This document shows, one piece after another, positions 1 to 8,214 of a stretch of DNA of 64,000 nucleotides (position 1 is the first letter of the stretch; the number at the start of each line of letters is the position of its first letter). The translations under genes and the position numbers were made by a program. The notes below the pieces were generated by a model. The model was not told where the DNA came from, searched no databases, and was given only the letters and a program-made list of their open reading frames with translations. Source of the DNA: Halioglobus sp. (GTDB lineage: Bacteria; Pseudomonadota; Gammaproteobacteria; Pseudomonadales; Halieaceae); assembly GCA_029246385.1 (NCBI GenBank), contig JAQWNG010000008.1, forward strand, positions 1 through 64,000. The letters are read 5' to 3'.

Positions 1-21
1 CACTATTACGCGAACCCCAAA

Positions 22-51
22 AATGCAAAAACCCGCTAAATAGCGGGCTTT
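22..51 (-). terminator. Rho-independent terminator after tRNA-Ser
   Basis: Read on the minus strand, a 7-bp GC-rich stem (CCCGCTA pairing with TAGCGGG, 2-nt loop) is followed by a T-rich run. It lies about 50 bases beyond the 3' end of the tRNA-Ser gene and in the right direction to end that transcript. Seen directly in the sequence. Confidence 0.8.
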
Positions 52-103
52 GCGGTGTTTCTGCGGTCAGTCTCTGGGAAGAGTCTCTAACTCGCAGACT
101 GCA

Positions 104-194
104 TGGCGGAGAGCGAGGGATTCGAACCCTCGATAGGGTATTAGCCTATACGCCCTTAGCAGGGGCGCGCCTTCAGCCACTCGGCCAGCTCTCC
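104..194 (-). tRNA. tRNA-Ser (GCU anticodon)
   Basis: The minus strand folds as a class II tRNA of 91 nt including an encoded CCA end. The 7-bp acceptor stem is GGAGAGC pairing with GCTCTCC. The D-arm contains TGGCCGAGTGG, the anticodon loop reads CTGCTAA with GCT as anticodon, a long variable arm follows, and the T-arm carries GGTTCGAATCC. The long variable arm and the anticodon together indicate tRNA-Ser reading AGC/AGU codons. It sits just downstream of csrA on the same strand, a common gammaproteobacterial arrangement, and is followed by a terminator hairpin. Confidence 0.97.
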
Positions 195-290
195 GTAGGT
201 TTATGTGGTTCGCTAAACAGGTATACCCACAGGCGCGAGATAGTACCACAAATCGTGCAAAATCAAAGCCATAGAAGGCAGTAGCTCGGA

Positions 291-482
291 TTATTCCTTC
301 TCTTCTGTGCTCGGACCGTCGCCATCGCGAATGCGAGCAAAGATTTCTTCTCGATGCACTGCAACATCTTTTGGCGCGTTGACGCCAATGCGAACCTGAT
401 TGCCCTTAACGCCCAACACGGTCACAGTCACTTCGTCACCTATCATTAACGTCTCACCGGCTTTGCGGGTCAAAATCAACAT
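291..482 (-). CDS. csrA: Carbon storage regulator CsrA
   Basis: A 63-residue protein beginning [10 protein letters not shown], the near-invariant start of CsrA/RsmA. It has the [17 protein letters not shown] segment that forms the beta-4/beta-5 strands and the RNA-binding arginine region (R44 in the family). CsrA is a cytoplasmic homodimer that binds GGA-containing loops in mRNA leaders and globally controls carbon metabolism, motility and biofilm formation. The order alaS-lysC-csrA-tRNA-Ser is typical of gammaproteobacteria. About 167 bases separate it from lysC, so it may have its own promoter; a TATAAA hexamer lies upstream but no convincing -35 box was found. Confidence 0.97.
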   Translation of the reverse strand: MLILTRKAGETLMIGDEVTVTVLGVKGNQVRIGVNAPKDVAVHREEIFARIRDGDGPSTEEKE

Positions 483-649
483 ATTTGATGCCCTCTACAG
501 TCATGATTTCCGCAATGTTAACGCTGTGGACTGAGCTTTATACGCCCCTATCCCAACGCCTTAAACACGTCGCTCGCATGTTCAGTTATAGCATGGATTT
601 GCATAAAAACAATGCCGCCGTGTATCACTTTTCTTCGATGAACGCAGTC

Positions 650-1900
650 CTATTCTTCTTCACGGACGTTTTCGTCTTTCGGTTCCTTCTCGAGGCCAAA
701 CGATGAATGCAGAGCACGCACTGCTAACTCCAAAAACTTTTCCTCAACAATGACCGAAATCTTTATTTCGGAAGTAGTGATCATCAGAATATTAATGCCC
801 ACCTCGCCAAGAGCAGCAAACATCTGACTAGCCACTCCCGCATGCGAACGCATACCCACTCCAACCACTGAGACCTTCGCAATTTTGCTATCGCTGGTCA
901 CTTTCCCAGCGTTAATTTCGTTTGCTATCTGATTGAGCACCTCTTCCGCGCGCGCTAAATCCCCGCGTCCGACGGTAAAGGTGAAATCGACTGTATTTTC
1001 ATGGCTTATATTTTGCACAATCACATCCACTTCGATATTGGCTTCGCCAATAGGGCCCAATATCTGATATGCCACACCCGGCACATCTGGTGCCCCTTCG
1101 ATAGTTAGCTTTGCTTCATCGCGATTGAATGCAATGCCAGCAATTGTAGGCGTTTCCATAGCGCTGTTGTCCTCCATTGATATCAGTGTTCCTGGACCAT
1201 CTTTAAAACTGTGCAGAACGCGCAGCGGAACATTGTACTTTCCTGCAAATTCAACGGCGCGGATTTGTAATACCTTGGAACCCATACTGGCCATTTCCAG
1301 CATTTCCTCAAAGGTAATTTTGGAAAGACGGCGAGCGCCATCCACCACCCTAGGATCTGTGGTGTAAACACCATCCACATCAGTGTATATCTGACACTCG
1401 TCTGCTTTCAGTGCAGCGGCTAAAGCAACGGCTGTGGTATCGGAACCACCTCGACCGAGCGTCGTAATGTTACCGTTTCCATCAACACCCTGAAAACCCG
1501 CCACCACAATTACGTAGCCCTCTTTCAAGTCTTCAATCAGGCGATCGCTGTCAATTTCACGAATTCGCGCCTTTGTATGCGCATTATCAGTAAGAATGCG
1601 CACCTGTGATCCAGTGTAAGATTTAGCTTTCACACCCTGCTGGTTCAGTGCCATGCTAAGCAGCGCAGTGGTGACCTGCTCACCCGTTGAAAGCAGCACG
1701 TCCAATTCACGGGGTAATGGTCGCTCTTGTATCTCGTGCGCCAATGCCATCAGCCGGTTAGTCTCACCGCTCATGGCCGAGACCACCACCACCACGTCGT
1801 CACCCTCGGCACGACAGGCGGCAACTTTTTTTGCCACTAGCTCGATACGCCCAATATCACCGACCGAAGTGCCACCAAATTTTTGAACGATGAGACTCAT
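650..1900 (-). CDS. lysC: Aspartate kinase
   Basis: A 416-residue aspartokinase, which phosphorylates aspartate as the first step towards lysine, threonine, methionine and diaminopimelate. The N-terminus MSLIVQKFGGTSVG holds the KFGGTS nucleotide/substrate motif, and VVVSAMSGETNRL follows. The last third carries two ACT domains, the usual feedback-inhibition module. I chose the start at 1900 because 22 additional in-frame upstream residues have no family resemblance and this start places KFGG at the normal position. The type resembles Pseudomonas LysC: a stand-alone kinase without a homoserine dehydrogenase fusion. Whether an internal start yields a separate ACT subunit cannot be told from sequence alone. 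Confidence 0.96.
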   Translation of the reverse strand: MSLIVQKFGGTSVGDIGRIELVAKKVAACRAEGDDVVVVVSAMSGETNRLMALAHEIQERPLPRELDVLLSTGEQVTTALLSMALNQQGVKAKSYTGSQVRILTDNAHTKARIREIDSDRLIEDLKEGYVIVVAGFQGVDGNGNITTLGRGGSDTTAVALAAALKADECQIYTDVDGVYTTDPRVVDGARRLSKITFEEMLEMASMGSKVLQIRAVEFAGKYNVPLRVLHSFKDGPGTLISMEDNSAMETPTIAGIAFNRDEAKLTIEGAPDVPGVAYQILGPIGEANIEVDVIVQNISHENTVDFTFTVGRGDLARAEEVLNQIANEINAGKVTSDSKIAKVSVVGVGMRSHAGVASQMFAALGEVGINILMITTSEIKISVIVEEKFLELAVRALHSSFGLEKEPKDENVREEE

Positions 1901-2018
1901 AGTTTCTCGCGCAGCTCGCTGCGACCTTAATTGTGCGCGCCCAAAAGGTGCACTGCTCATTACCAAAGTGAACTAATGTTACACAGTCCGGAAAGCTTAA
2001 TCCGCACCACAATTCACA

Positions 2019-4619
2019 TCAATCTAATTGAGATGACACCCAATCAGGCACAGACTTCAACACGCCAGGCAAACTCTCTATATCGCTACCGCCACCCTGA
2101 GCCATGTCGGGTTTTCCGCCTCCCTTACCACCGAGACGCCCCGAAAATTCACGCATCAGGTCACCCGCTTTGACCTGATCAGTTAGGTCATTGGTCACAC
2201 CGGCCGTTAGGGCGATCTTCTCCCCTATCACAGCTGACAGCAGAATCACCCCGCTTCCCAACTTGTTTTTACACTGATCTACCGTGTCACGCAGCGATTT
2301 AGCATCTGCACCCTCTACATTAGCCGCAAGTACTTTAATGCCTCGCACTTCCACAATCCCTGCAGTGAGATCACTGCCCGCGGAGGTGGCCAGTTTTTGC
2401 TTTAGTCGCGCAACTTCTTTCTCTAATTCTCGATTCTCAGTACGCAAGGCCCCTACCTTCAACGCGACATTATCAGCACTACCCTTGACCACCTCACACA
2501 CCTCGGTCAACTGCTGTTCATTAGCATCCAGCAGTGCTAGGGCACCGCCGCCCGTCACGCCCTCGATACGACGCACCCCGGACGCGACTCCAGATTCAGA
2601 CACGATACGCAGCAAACCAATATCACCAGTACGATTTACGTGAGTACCGCCGCACAGCTCCACAGAAAAATCTTGCTCACCCATGGATAGCACGCGCACT
2701 TCTTCACCGTACTTTTCACCAAACAACGCCATCGCGCCAGACGCTACAGCCTCATCCATCGTCATCAAGCGCGTTTCAACCGCTGTATTCATGCGTATTT
2801 GATCATTGACCATATTTTCAATTGCCTTTAATTGCCTCGTGGTCACGGCTTCAGAATGCGAGAAATCAAAACGCAGCCGCTCCGAGTCCACCAGCGAGCC
2901 CTTCTGCTGCACATGTTCACCGAGCACCATGCGCAGAGCGGCATGGAGCAAATGAGTGGCGCTGTGATTGAGACGCGTCCGCTGTCGAACATTCTCATCG
3001 ACAATCGCCGAGAGCATGTCACCGCACCTTACGCTGCCCTGCAACACCTTCACCTGATGCAGGTGGTGATCAGAGGCCTTCGTTGTCGTTGACACTTCCA
3101 GACGCCCACCCGCAGCATTGAGATAACCGGTATCTCCCGCTTGACCACCAGATTCCCCGTAAAAGGGCGTGCTATCGAGAACCACTGTGCCGGTCTCGTC
3201 CATGTCGAGAACAGTAACGTCTTCGCCGTCTCGCAACAGCGCGGTTACCACGCCCCTCCCCTCTAGCTTATCGTAGCCAGTGAACTCGGTCTTGCCTTCA
3301 AGCTTCAGCAGATTGCTATAGTCGACCTTGAAGCTCCCCTTATCCTGAGAGCGAGAGCGTTGCTCAGCCATCGCAAGGTCATACCCGACCATATCCAGCG
3401 TCAGGTTTCTCTCACGTGCAATATCGTTAGTCAGATCTGTGGGGAAACCGTAGGTGTCATACAGTTTAAACACCATTTCTCCGGGAATTTCATTACCGTG
3501 CAAGTCTGCCAGCGCTTCCTCGAGAATTTGCATGCCATTATCCAGCGTCCGTGCGAACTGTTCCTCTTCGATCAACAGCGTCTTTTCTACCAGCGCCTGC
3601 TGTTTCACCAATTCGGGGTAGGCACCGCCCATTTGCGCTACCAATGTGGCCACCAGTTTATGAAAAAACGGTTGGTCCGCGCCCAACGTATTGCCGTGGC
3701 GAACGGCCCGACGAATGATGCGTCGCAACACGTATGCGCGACCCTCATTGCCTGGCAGTACACCGTCGACAATAAGAAAGGCACAGGAACGAATATGGTC
3801 CGCGATAACTTTCAGAGAGTTATGCTGCAGATCTTTGACCTGCAATAACTCCGCCGCAGATTTGATGATGACTTGGAACAGATCGATATCGTAGTTATTG
3901 TGTACCTTCTGCATTACAGCAGCAATACGCTCCAGACCCATTCCAGTATCGACAGAAGGGTGCGGCAGCAGATGCAGTTCCCCGCTCTGGTCGCGGTTGT
4001 ACTGCATGAACACTAGGTTCCAGATTTCAATAAACCGATCCAAGTCCTCGCCCTCACTGCCGGGCGGACCTCCCGGAATATCTTCACCATGGTCATAAAA
4101 GATTTCGCTGCAGGGGCCACAGGGGCCGGTATCGCCCATCTGCCAAAAATTATCCTCGTCAAGGCGTGAGATGCGCGCCTTGGGGAAACCGATTTCATCG
4201 ATCCATATCTGCTCCGCCTCATCATCGGACAGATGCACGGTGACCCACAATTTTTCCGGAGGGAGGCCAAGCGTTACGGTGAGAAAATCCCATGCATAAC
4301 GGATAGCATCACGCTTGAAATAGTCACCAAAACTAAAGTTACCCAGCATCTCAAAGAAGGTGTGATGCCGCGCGGTATACCCGACATTCTCTAAGTCGTT
4401 ATGCTTGCCCCCCGCGCGCACACAGCGTTGACTGCTCGTAGCACGAACATAGGCGCGAGGTTCCGTGCCTAGGAAAGTATCCTTGAACTGATTCATCCCG
4501 GCATTGGTAAACAGCAGGGTGGGATCGTTGGCCGGAACCAATGAGCAGCTCTCAACGCGGGTGTGCGCATGCTGTTCAAAATAGGCCAGAAAGGCCTCAC
4601 GTATTGCTACGGTCTTCAT
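2019..4619 (-). CDS. alaS: Alanyl-tRNA synthetase
   Basis: About 866 residues, normal for bacterial AlaRS, a class II synthetase that charges tRNA-Ala. It starts [17 protein letters not shown], like E. coli AlaS after its first few residues. Visible parts in order are the aminoacylation core ([17 protein letters not shown], motif 2 region [17 protein letters not shown]), the editing domain with the [11 protein letters not shown] zinc-site histidines and ELCGGTHV cysteine-histidine motif, and a C-terminal glycine-rich C-Ala domain ([18 protein letters not shown]). A TTG codon two positions upstream (4625) is in frame; I prefer the ATG at 4619. It is followed on the same strand by lysC about 120 bases downstream. 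Confidence 0.97.
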   Translation of the reverse strand: MKTVAIREAFLAYFEQHAHTRVESCSLVPANDPTLLFTNAGMNQFKDTFLGTEPRAYVRATSSQRCVRAGGKHNDLENVGYTARHHTFFEMLGNFSFGDYFKRDAIRYAWDFLTVTLGLPPEKLWVTVHLSDDEAEQIWIDEIGFPKARISRLDEDNFWQMGDTGPCGPCSEIFYDHGEDIPGGPPGSEGEDLDRFIEIWNLVFMQYNRDQSGELHLLPHPSVDTGMGLERIAAVMQKVHNNYDIDLFQVIIKSAAELLQVKDLQHNSLKVIADHIRSCAFLIVDGVLPGNEGRAYVLRRIIRRAVRHGNTLGADQPFFHKLVATLVAQMGGAYPELVKQQALVEKTLLIEEEQFARTLDNGMQILEEALADLHGNEIPGEMVFKLYDTYGFPTDLTNDIARERNLTLDMVGYDLAMAEQRSRSQDKGSFKVDYSNLLKLEGKTEFTGYDKLEGRGVVTALLRDGEDVTVLDMDETGTVVLDSTPFYGESGGQAGDTGYLNAAGGRLEVSTTTKASDHHLHQVKVLQGSVRCGDMLSAIVDENVRQRTRLNHSATHLLHAALRMVLGEHVQQKGSLVDSERLRFDFSHSEAVTTRQLKAIENMVNDQIRMNTAVETRLMTMDEAVASGAMALFGEKYGEEVRVLSMGEQDFSVELCGGTHVNRTGDIGLLRIVSESGVASGVRRIEGVTGGGALALLDANEQQLTEVCEVVKGSADNVALKVGALRTENRELEKEVARLKQKLATSAGSDLTAGIVEVRGIKVLAANVEGADAKSLRDTVDQCKNKLGSGVILLSAVIGEKIALTAGVTNDLTDQVKAGDLMREFSGRLGGKGGGKPDMAQGGGSDIESLPGVLKSVPDWVSSQLD

Positions 4620-4653
4620 ACTCAATCTCAGTTATGTTGAGGAAGCCGGCGGT

Positions 4654-5001
4654 TCAGCCAGCCATCTGGCCTTCGGCGAACGCCCTGCCTCCTATGATGT
4701 GCAGGTGCAGGTGAAAAACCGTTTGACCAGCATCGGCGCCATTATTGACCACCAAGCGAAACGCATCACCTATGCCCAGCCGCTGCGCAAGTTTGCCTGC
4801 AACCAGCATCATATGTCCCAGCAGAGCTTGATCGTCTAACTGAGCATCCACCAATCGCGGAATACTTTGTCTTGGAATGACCAACACATGAATGGGTGCC
4901 TGCGGATTGATATCATTTATAGCTATGCAATGCTCATCCTGATAGAGAAATTCACTCAGAATTTCACCGCTAATAATTTTGCCGAATATCGTGTCTGACA
5001 T
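4654..5001 (-). CDS. HIT-family nucleotide hydrolase (HinT-like)
   Basis: A 115-residue histidine triad protein. The C-terminal active site reads HLHLHIIGG, the H-x-H-x-H-xx signature whose central histidine attacks phosphoramidates. The N-terminal half has FGKIISGEI and HVLVIPRQSI, both standard in HinT. Bacterial HinT hydrolyses purine nucleoside phosphoramidates, including aminoacyl-AMP adducts. That makes its place next to alaS notable, though functional coupling is only inference. The start at 5001 (MSDTIFGKI) was chosen because the 20 residues upstream overlap the neighbouring Trm112-like gene and are not family-like. Confidence 0.93.
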   Translation of the reverse strand: MSDTIFGKIISGEILSEFLYQDEHCIAINDINPQAPIHVLVIPRQSIPRLVDAQLDDQALLGHMMLVAGKLAQRLGIGDAFRLVVNNGADAGQTVFHLHLHIIGGRAFAEGQMAG

Positions 5002-5020
5002 GCTAGATAACACTCGTGTC

Positions 5021-5212
5021 TTAACCAAGTTTTTCGTCAGCCGTAAGCTGCCGAGCTTCACTTTCTAGCATCACTGGAATGCCATCACGCACGGGATAAG
5101 CCAAGCCGGATGCCCTGCAGACTAACTCATCCTTTTGCGCATCATACTCCACAGGCGCCTTGCTCACAGGGCATACCAGAATACTGAGCAGTCGTTTGTC
5201 GATCATTACCAT
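5021..5212 (-). CDS. Trm112-like small protein (YcaR family)
   Basis: A 63-residue protein with [34 protein letters not shown] and ESEARQL, which closely tracks E. coli YcaR and the Trm112p-like family. In this family Cys pairs can bind zinc; here only one Cys of the first CPxC pair is present (CPVS), as is common in bacterial members. Eukaryotic Trm112 activates methyltransferases, but the bacterial role is not settled. ATG codons at 5212 and 5206 are both possible starts; 5206 gives [10 protein letters not shown], closest to relatives. The gene ends 19 bases before the HIT gene, so the two are probably co-transcribed. Confidence 0.88.
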   Translation of the reverse strand: MVMIDKRLLSILVCPVSKAPVEYDAQKDELVCRASGLAYPVRDGIPVMLESEARQLTADEKLG

Positions 5213-5252
5213 CTCACAATGCCAAACTAAAGACGTCTACTATACGGGGTTT

Positions 5253-6107
5253 TTAGGGCTTTGGCATGGGCGGTGCCAGCAATTGTGGATCTATCCGATG
5301 GTTACGCCAGTTCATGCGCCAGTCTAAGTGCGCCCCCGTGGCGCGACCGGTAGCACCTACCTCCCCAATCACATCACCAGTATTCACCTCCTGCCCCACT
5401 TCAACCGTTATTTTACTCATATGCAGCAATGCTGAAGAAACGCCGAATCCATGATCCAAAATAACCGTGCCGCCAGAATAAAACAGATCTGGTTCTGCCA
5501 AAGTGACAAAACCGGCAGCGGGAGCGCGCACAGCAGTGCCCGTCGGAACGGCCACATCTACACCATAGTGGGGATTCCCAGCCGCGCCATTGTAATAACG
5601 CTGGCTACCGTATACGCCTGATATTAGACCTACTGTGGGCCATTGAAATCCGGCTAAAGCACTCTGCAGCAAGTCAGGACGCTGCAAGCGCTGGGCTTTG
5701 GCCGCATTAACAAGTGCCCGCTCCCGTCGGATTCTCTCTAGCTGCTCAGGCGGTGGAGTCACCGTTTTCTGTGGCACACCCTGCACCCGCTGGACAGCGT
5801 ACTCGCGAGGCGCAATCTGTAGCGTCTGCCGGCACACGGCTGCGCCATCATCCACTACTAACTCAGCAGTCGCGGCGGCATCTCGACCAAAACCCGCGAC
5901 GGTTGTCCCTTCTTGCAATACATCCAGAGTCTCCCCGTCCAGTGTCACGTGACTTCCTGATGGCACTGTGCCCCATATCAGCCCGCCCTGAGTCAGACTG
6001 CCCTCAAGCTCTAGGCAATCTGCCAATGCGCAACCCGGCAGATAAGCCGCTGTGGCCACAACAAGGCCCAATACTGTCGCTAACCTCGCACGTTGCTGCT
6101 GTGCCAT
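5253..6107 (-). CDS. M23-family (LytM-fold) cell-wall peptidase-like protein
   Basis: A 284-residue exported protein. Residues 1-29 form a signal peptide (a hydrophobic stretch ending CALA). A beta-rich middle region and a charged helix (about 120-145) precede a LytM/M23 domain at about 155-280. The metal motif H180-x3-D184 is in NPHYGVDVAVP, H229 is in LLHMSKI, and the usual HxH site reads H260-L-D262. The final zinc-ligand His is therefore an Asp here. M23 proteins cut peptidoglycan cross-bridges or activate amidases. The substitution leaves it open whether this one is an active endopeptidase. It could instead be a regulator like EnvC. It is divergent from greB across a 104-base gap. Confidence 0.85.
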   Translation of the reverse strand: MAQQQRARLATVLGLVVATAAYLPGCALADCLELEGSLTQGGLIWGTVPSGSHVTLDGETLDVLQEGTTVAGFGRDAAATAELVVDDGAAVCRQTLQIAPREYAVQRVQGVPQKTVTPPPEQLERIRRERALVNAAKAQRLQRPDLLQSALAGFQWPTVGLISGVYGSQRYYNGAAGNPHYGVDVAVPTGTAVRAPAAGFVTLAEPDLFYSGGTVILDHGFGVSSALLHMSKITVEVGQEVNTGDVIGEVGATGRATGAHLDWRMNWRNHRIDPQLLAPPMPKP

Positions 6108-6211
6108 TTACTTCCCCATCCCAATATCCGTTATGCTTGTCTTTCTAACAGTGAAAACAGAAGGAGTCCAGCAGGATTTTGTTACTCAGTGACAACTGCT
6201 AAAATATTGTT

Positions 6212-6724
6212 ATGGGACGTTACCGACCGCCGCGCCAACGTGGCTCCAGATATATTACAGCCGAGGGCGAGCAGGCCCTGCGGGACGAACTGCAGCAATT
6301 ATGGAAAGTGGAACGACCGGTTGTCACCGATGCGGTTCATGAAGCCGCCAAGAACGGTGATCGATCTGAAAATGGCGACTACATTTACGGCAAGCGGCGA
6401 CTCCGTGAAATAGACTCCAGAGTACGTTTTCTCAACAAGCGTCTCGATGAAGTTGAAGTGGTGGGGCGCGTTCCCAGCGAGACTAGTAAGGTGTTTTTCG
6501 GCGCGTGGGTAAGACTGGAAAACGAAGCTGGCGAAGAAAGCACTTGGCGCGTGGTGGGCCCGGATGAATTTGATCTCGCCAGCGGTAAACTCAGCATGGA
6601 TTCGCCCATGGGACGCGCGCTGCTGGGCAAACGCCTTGGCGATGAAGTTCGAGTGCGAAGCCCCGGAGGCGAGCACGTTTACTTTATTACGAATATCCTT
6701 TACACGGAATCTAAAGAACGATAG
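6212..6724 (+). CDS. greB: Transcription elongation factor GreB
   Basis: A 170-residue Gre factor. The N-terminal coiled coil carries the conserved acidic tip region GDRSENGDYIYGKRRLREID, whose Asp/Glu pair (in the D-x-x-E of DRSEN) positions Mg2+ in the RNA polymerase secondary channel. The C-terminal globular domain includes KVFFGAWVRLENEAGE and DSPMGRALLGK, characteristic of GreB rather than GreA. It rescues backtracked RNA polymerase by stimulating transcript cleavage. The N-terminus has an arginine-rich addition of about a dozen residues before the usual start, common in marine gammaproteobacteria. No clear Shine-Dalgarno sequence precedes the ATG, so translation may be leaderless or weakly initiated. 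Confidence 0.95.
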   Translation: MGRYRPPRQRGSRYITAEGEQALRDELQQLWKVERPVVTDAVHEAAKNGDRSENGDYIYGKRRLREIDSRVRFLNKRLDEVEVVGRVPSETSKVFFGAWVRLENEAGEESTWRVVGPDEFDLASGKLSMDSPMGRALLGKRLGDEVRVRSPGGEHVYFITNILYTESKER

Positions 6725-6789
6725 TTACCCCTGCGCGAGGTTTTTGTTTGCGCGGCGGGTGCCGCCAACACATGACCGTGTAACTCTCG

Positions 6790-8058
6790 CTAGCGCAGCG
6801 CACCATAGATAATATTCTCCAGTTGTCCTCTAAAGTTAAACGTACTGGAGGGCATCAACTGAGTCACAAAAATCACCACCAGCTCCTCCACTGGGTCTAC
6901 CCAGAATAAAGTGCTGGCCAAACCGCCCCAAAAAAAACTGCCCGTGGACCCCGGGTAACCATTACCCACTGGATCCAGTTTGACCGCGAAGCCCAGCCCA
7001 AAACCCACACCTTCATAGGCTGATTCACTAAAACCACCGGTTGCCATGACAGCAAGGTCCTCACCACCTGAAAAATGGTTACACGTCATGAACTCCAGCG
7101 TCCGTGACCCAATAATTCGCGCACCCTCTAGAGTGCCGCCGGCAAGTAGCATCTGGCAAAATCGATAATAATCACCGACCGTGGACAACAAGCCGCCACC
7201 GCCCGAGTAGAAACTGGGACTGATAAATCGGCTGTCTTGTCCGTCATCGTTCAATACCATTTCCCGGTTAAGATTGCGCTCGTAGCATGATGCAAAACGT
7301 GCAGCTCGCGTCGCATCTATCTCAAAGCTTGTATCTACCATACCCAAAGGCTCGAAGATAACGGTGCGTAAGTATTCTGGCAGGCTCTGCCCACTAATCA
7401 CCTCCACTAAGTAACCCAAAACGTCGGTAGCCAGTGAGTAGTTCCAGCGCTCCCCTGGGGAAAATTCCAGTGGCATCGATGCTAGTTGATCGACCATATC
7501 CTGCAGCGTATACCCAGGCTGCGGATTCCCGATCTGTTGTTTTCGATAGGCGTAATCAATATTAGAAGCACGCAGAAAATCATAGGTCAGACCAGAGGTG
7601 TGCATAAACAAATCGCGAATTGTCATGGCGCGTTTGCAAGGCTCGGTTGCAAATAGCGGATAAGAACCCGCCGTCCAGACACCCAAGTCACGCCAAGCCG
7701 GAATAAATCGATGTACTGGATCATCCAGCGAAAATAAACCCCTCTCAAGCAGCGTCATCATAGCCAGAGAGGTAATCGGTTTGGACATGGAGTAAATACG
7801 CACAATGCTATCCTCGGCCATTGGGGTGCCACGCTCGCGGTCACACTGCCCTTGGACGTCCAGATAACAGGCCTTTCCGCCGCGCGCCACTAGCGCAATA
7901 CTGCCGGGAATTTTCCCTGGCTGGATATAGCGCTTCTTCAGATGCTCACCTACGCGAGCCAACTGCGCACTGTCCATACCAACTGATTCGGGGGCAACAA
8001 TTTCCAACACACTCACTCTCCCAAGCTCGATAATGATGTCCAGTGATACCTGCGCCAA
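6790..8058 (-). CDS. Serine hydrolase of the class C beta-lactamase fold
   Basis: A 422-residue protein of the beta-lactamase/transpeptidase-like superfamily (EstB / family VIII esterase type). The catalytic S-x-x-K is SMSK at residues 90-93, and the tyrosine motif is Y207-S-L within WNYSLATDVLGYLVE. A glycine-rich segment near the C-terminus (FFWGGLASTLFWVDP) stands in for the KTG box. There is no signal peptide, so it is probably cytoplasmic and more likely an esterase than a resistance enzyme. The first 15-18 residues are not family-like, so the true start may be an internal GTG or ATG. It lies alone between greB and gcvP; the substrate is unknown. Confidence 0.85.
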   Translation of the reverse strand: MAQVSLDIIIELGRVSVLEIVAPESVGMDSAQLARVGEHLKKRYIQPGKIPGSIALVARGGKACYLDVQGQCDRERGTPMAEDSIVRIYSMSKPITSLAMMTLLERGLFSLDDPVHRFIPAWRDLGVWTAGSYPLFATEPCKRAMTIRDLFMHTSGLTYDFLRASNIDYAYRKQQIGNPQPGYTLQDMVDQLASMPLEFSPGERWNYSLATDVLGYLVEVISGQSLPEYLRTVIFEPLGMVDTSFEIDATRAARFASCYERNLNREMVLNDDGQDSRFISPSFYSGGGGLLSTVGDYYRFCQMLLAGGTLEGARIIGSRTLEFMTCNHFSGGEDLAVMATGGFSESAYEGVGFGLGFAVKLDPVGNGYPGSTGSFFWGGLASTLFWVDPVEELVVIFVTQLMPSSTFNFRGQLENIIYGALR

Positions 8059-8124
8059 AGCGAAAACGCAAGTCAGGCGGCAATTTTATCTTTCCCAAAA
8101 AATGGCCCTCAACGCGCCCTTTTA

Positions 8125-8154
8125 TTGCCGGTCAGAGTCGTATTTTGCTATACT
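8125..8154 (+). promoter_or_regulatory. Predicted sigma-70 promoter for gcvP
   Basis: TTGCCG (8125-8130) and TATACT (8149-8154) are separated by 18 bases, a reasonable -35/-10 pair about 60 bases before the gcvP ATG. No glycine riboswitch-like structure was recognised in the short leader. Prediction from sequence only. Confidence 0.5.
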
Positions 8155-8214
8155 TACGGGCTGTAGTGCCGTCTGCACTATTGCCCCACTTTAGTAACCC
8201 TTGGAGCGTCATCA

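Noticed and set aside
485-706. Plus-strand frame in the csrA-lysC gap
   Set aside because: It opens on csrA's upstream region and overlaps the lysC 3' end antisense; no motif and no ribosome site.
6754-6766. GGCGG/CCGCC hairpin after greB as terminator
   Set aside because: No T-run follows the stem on either strand.
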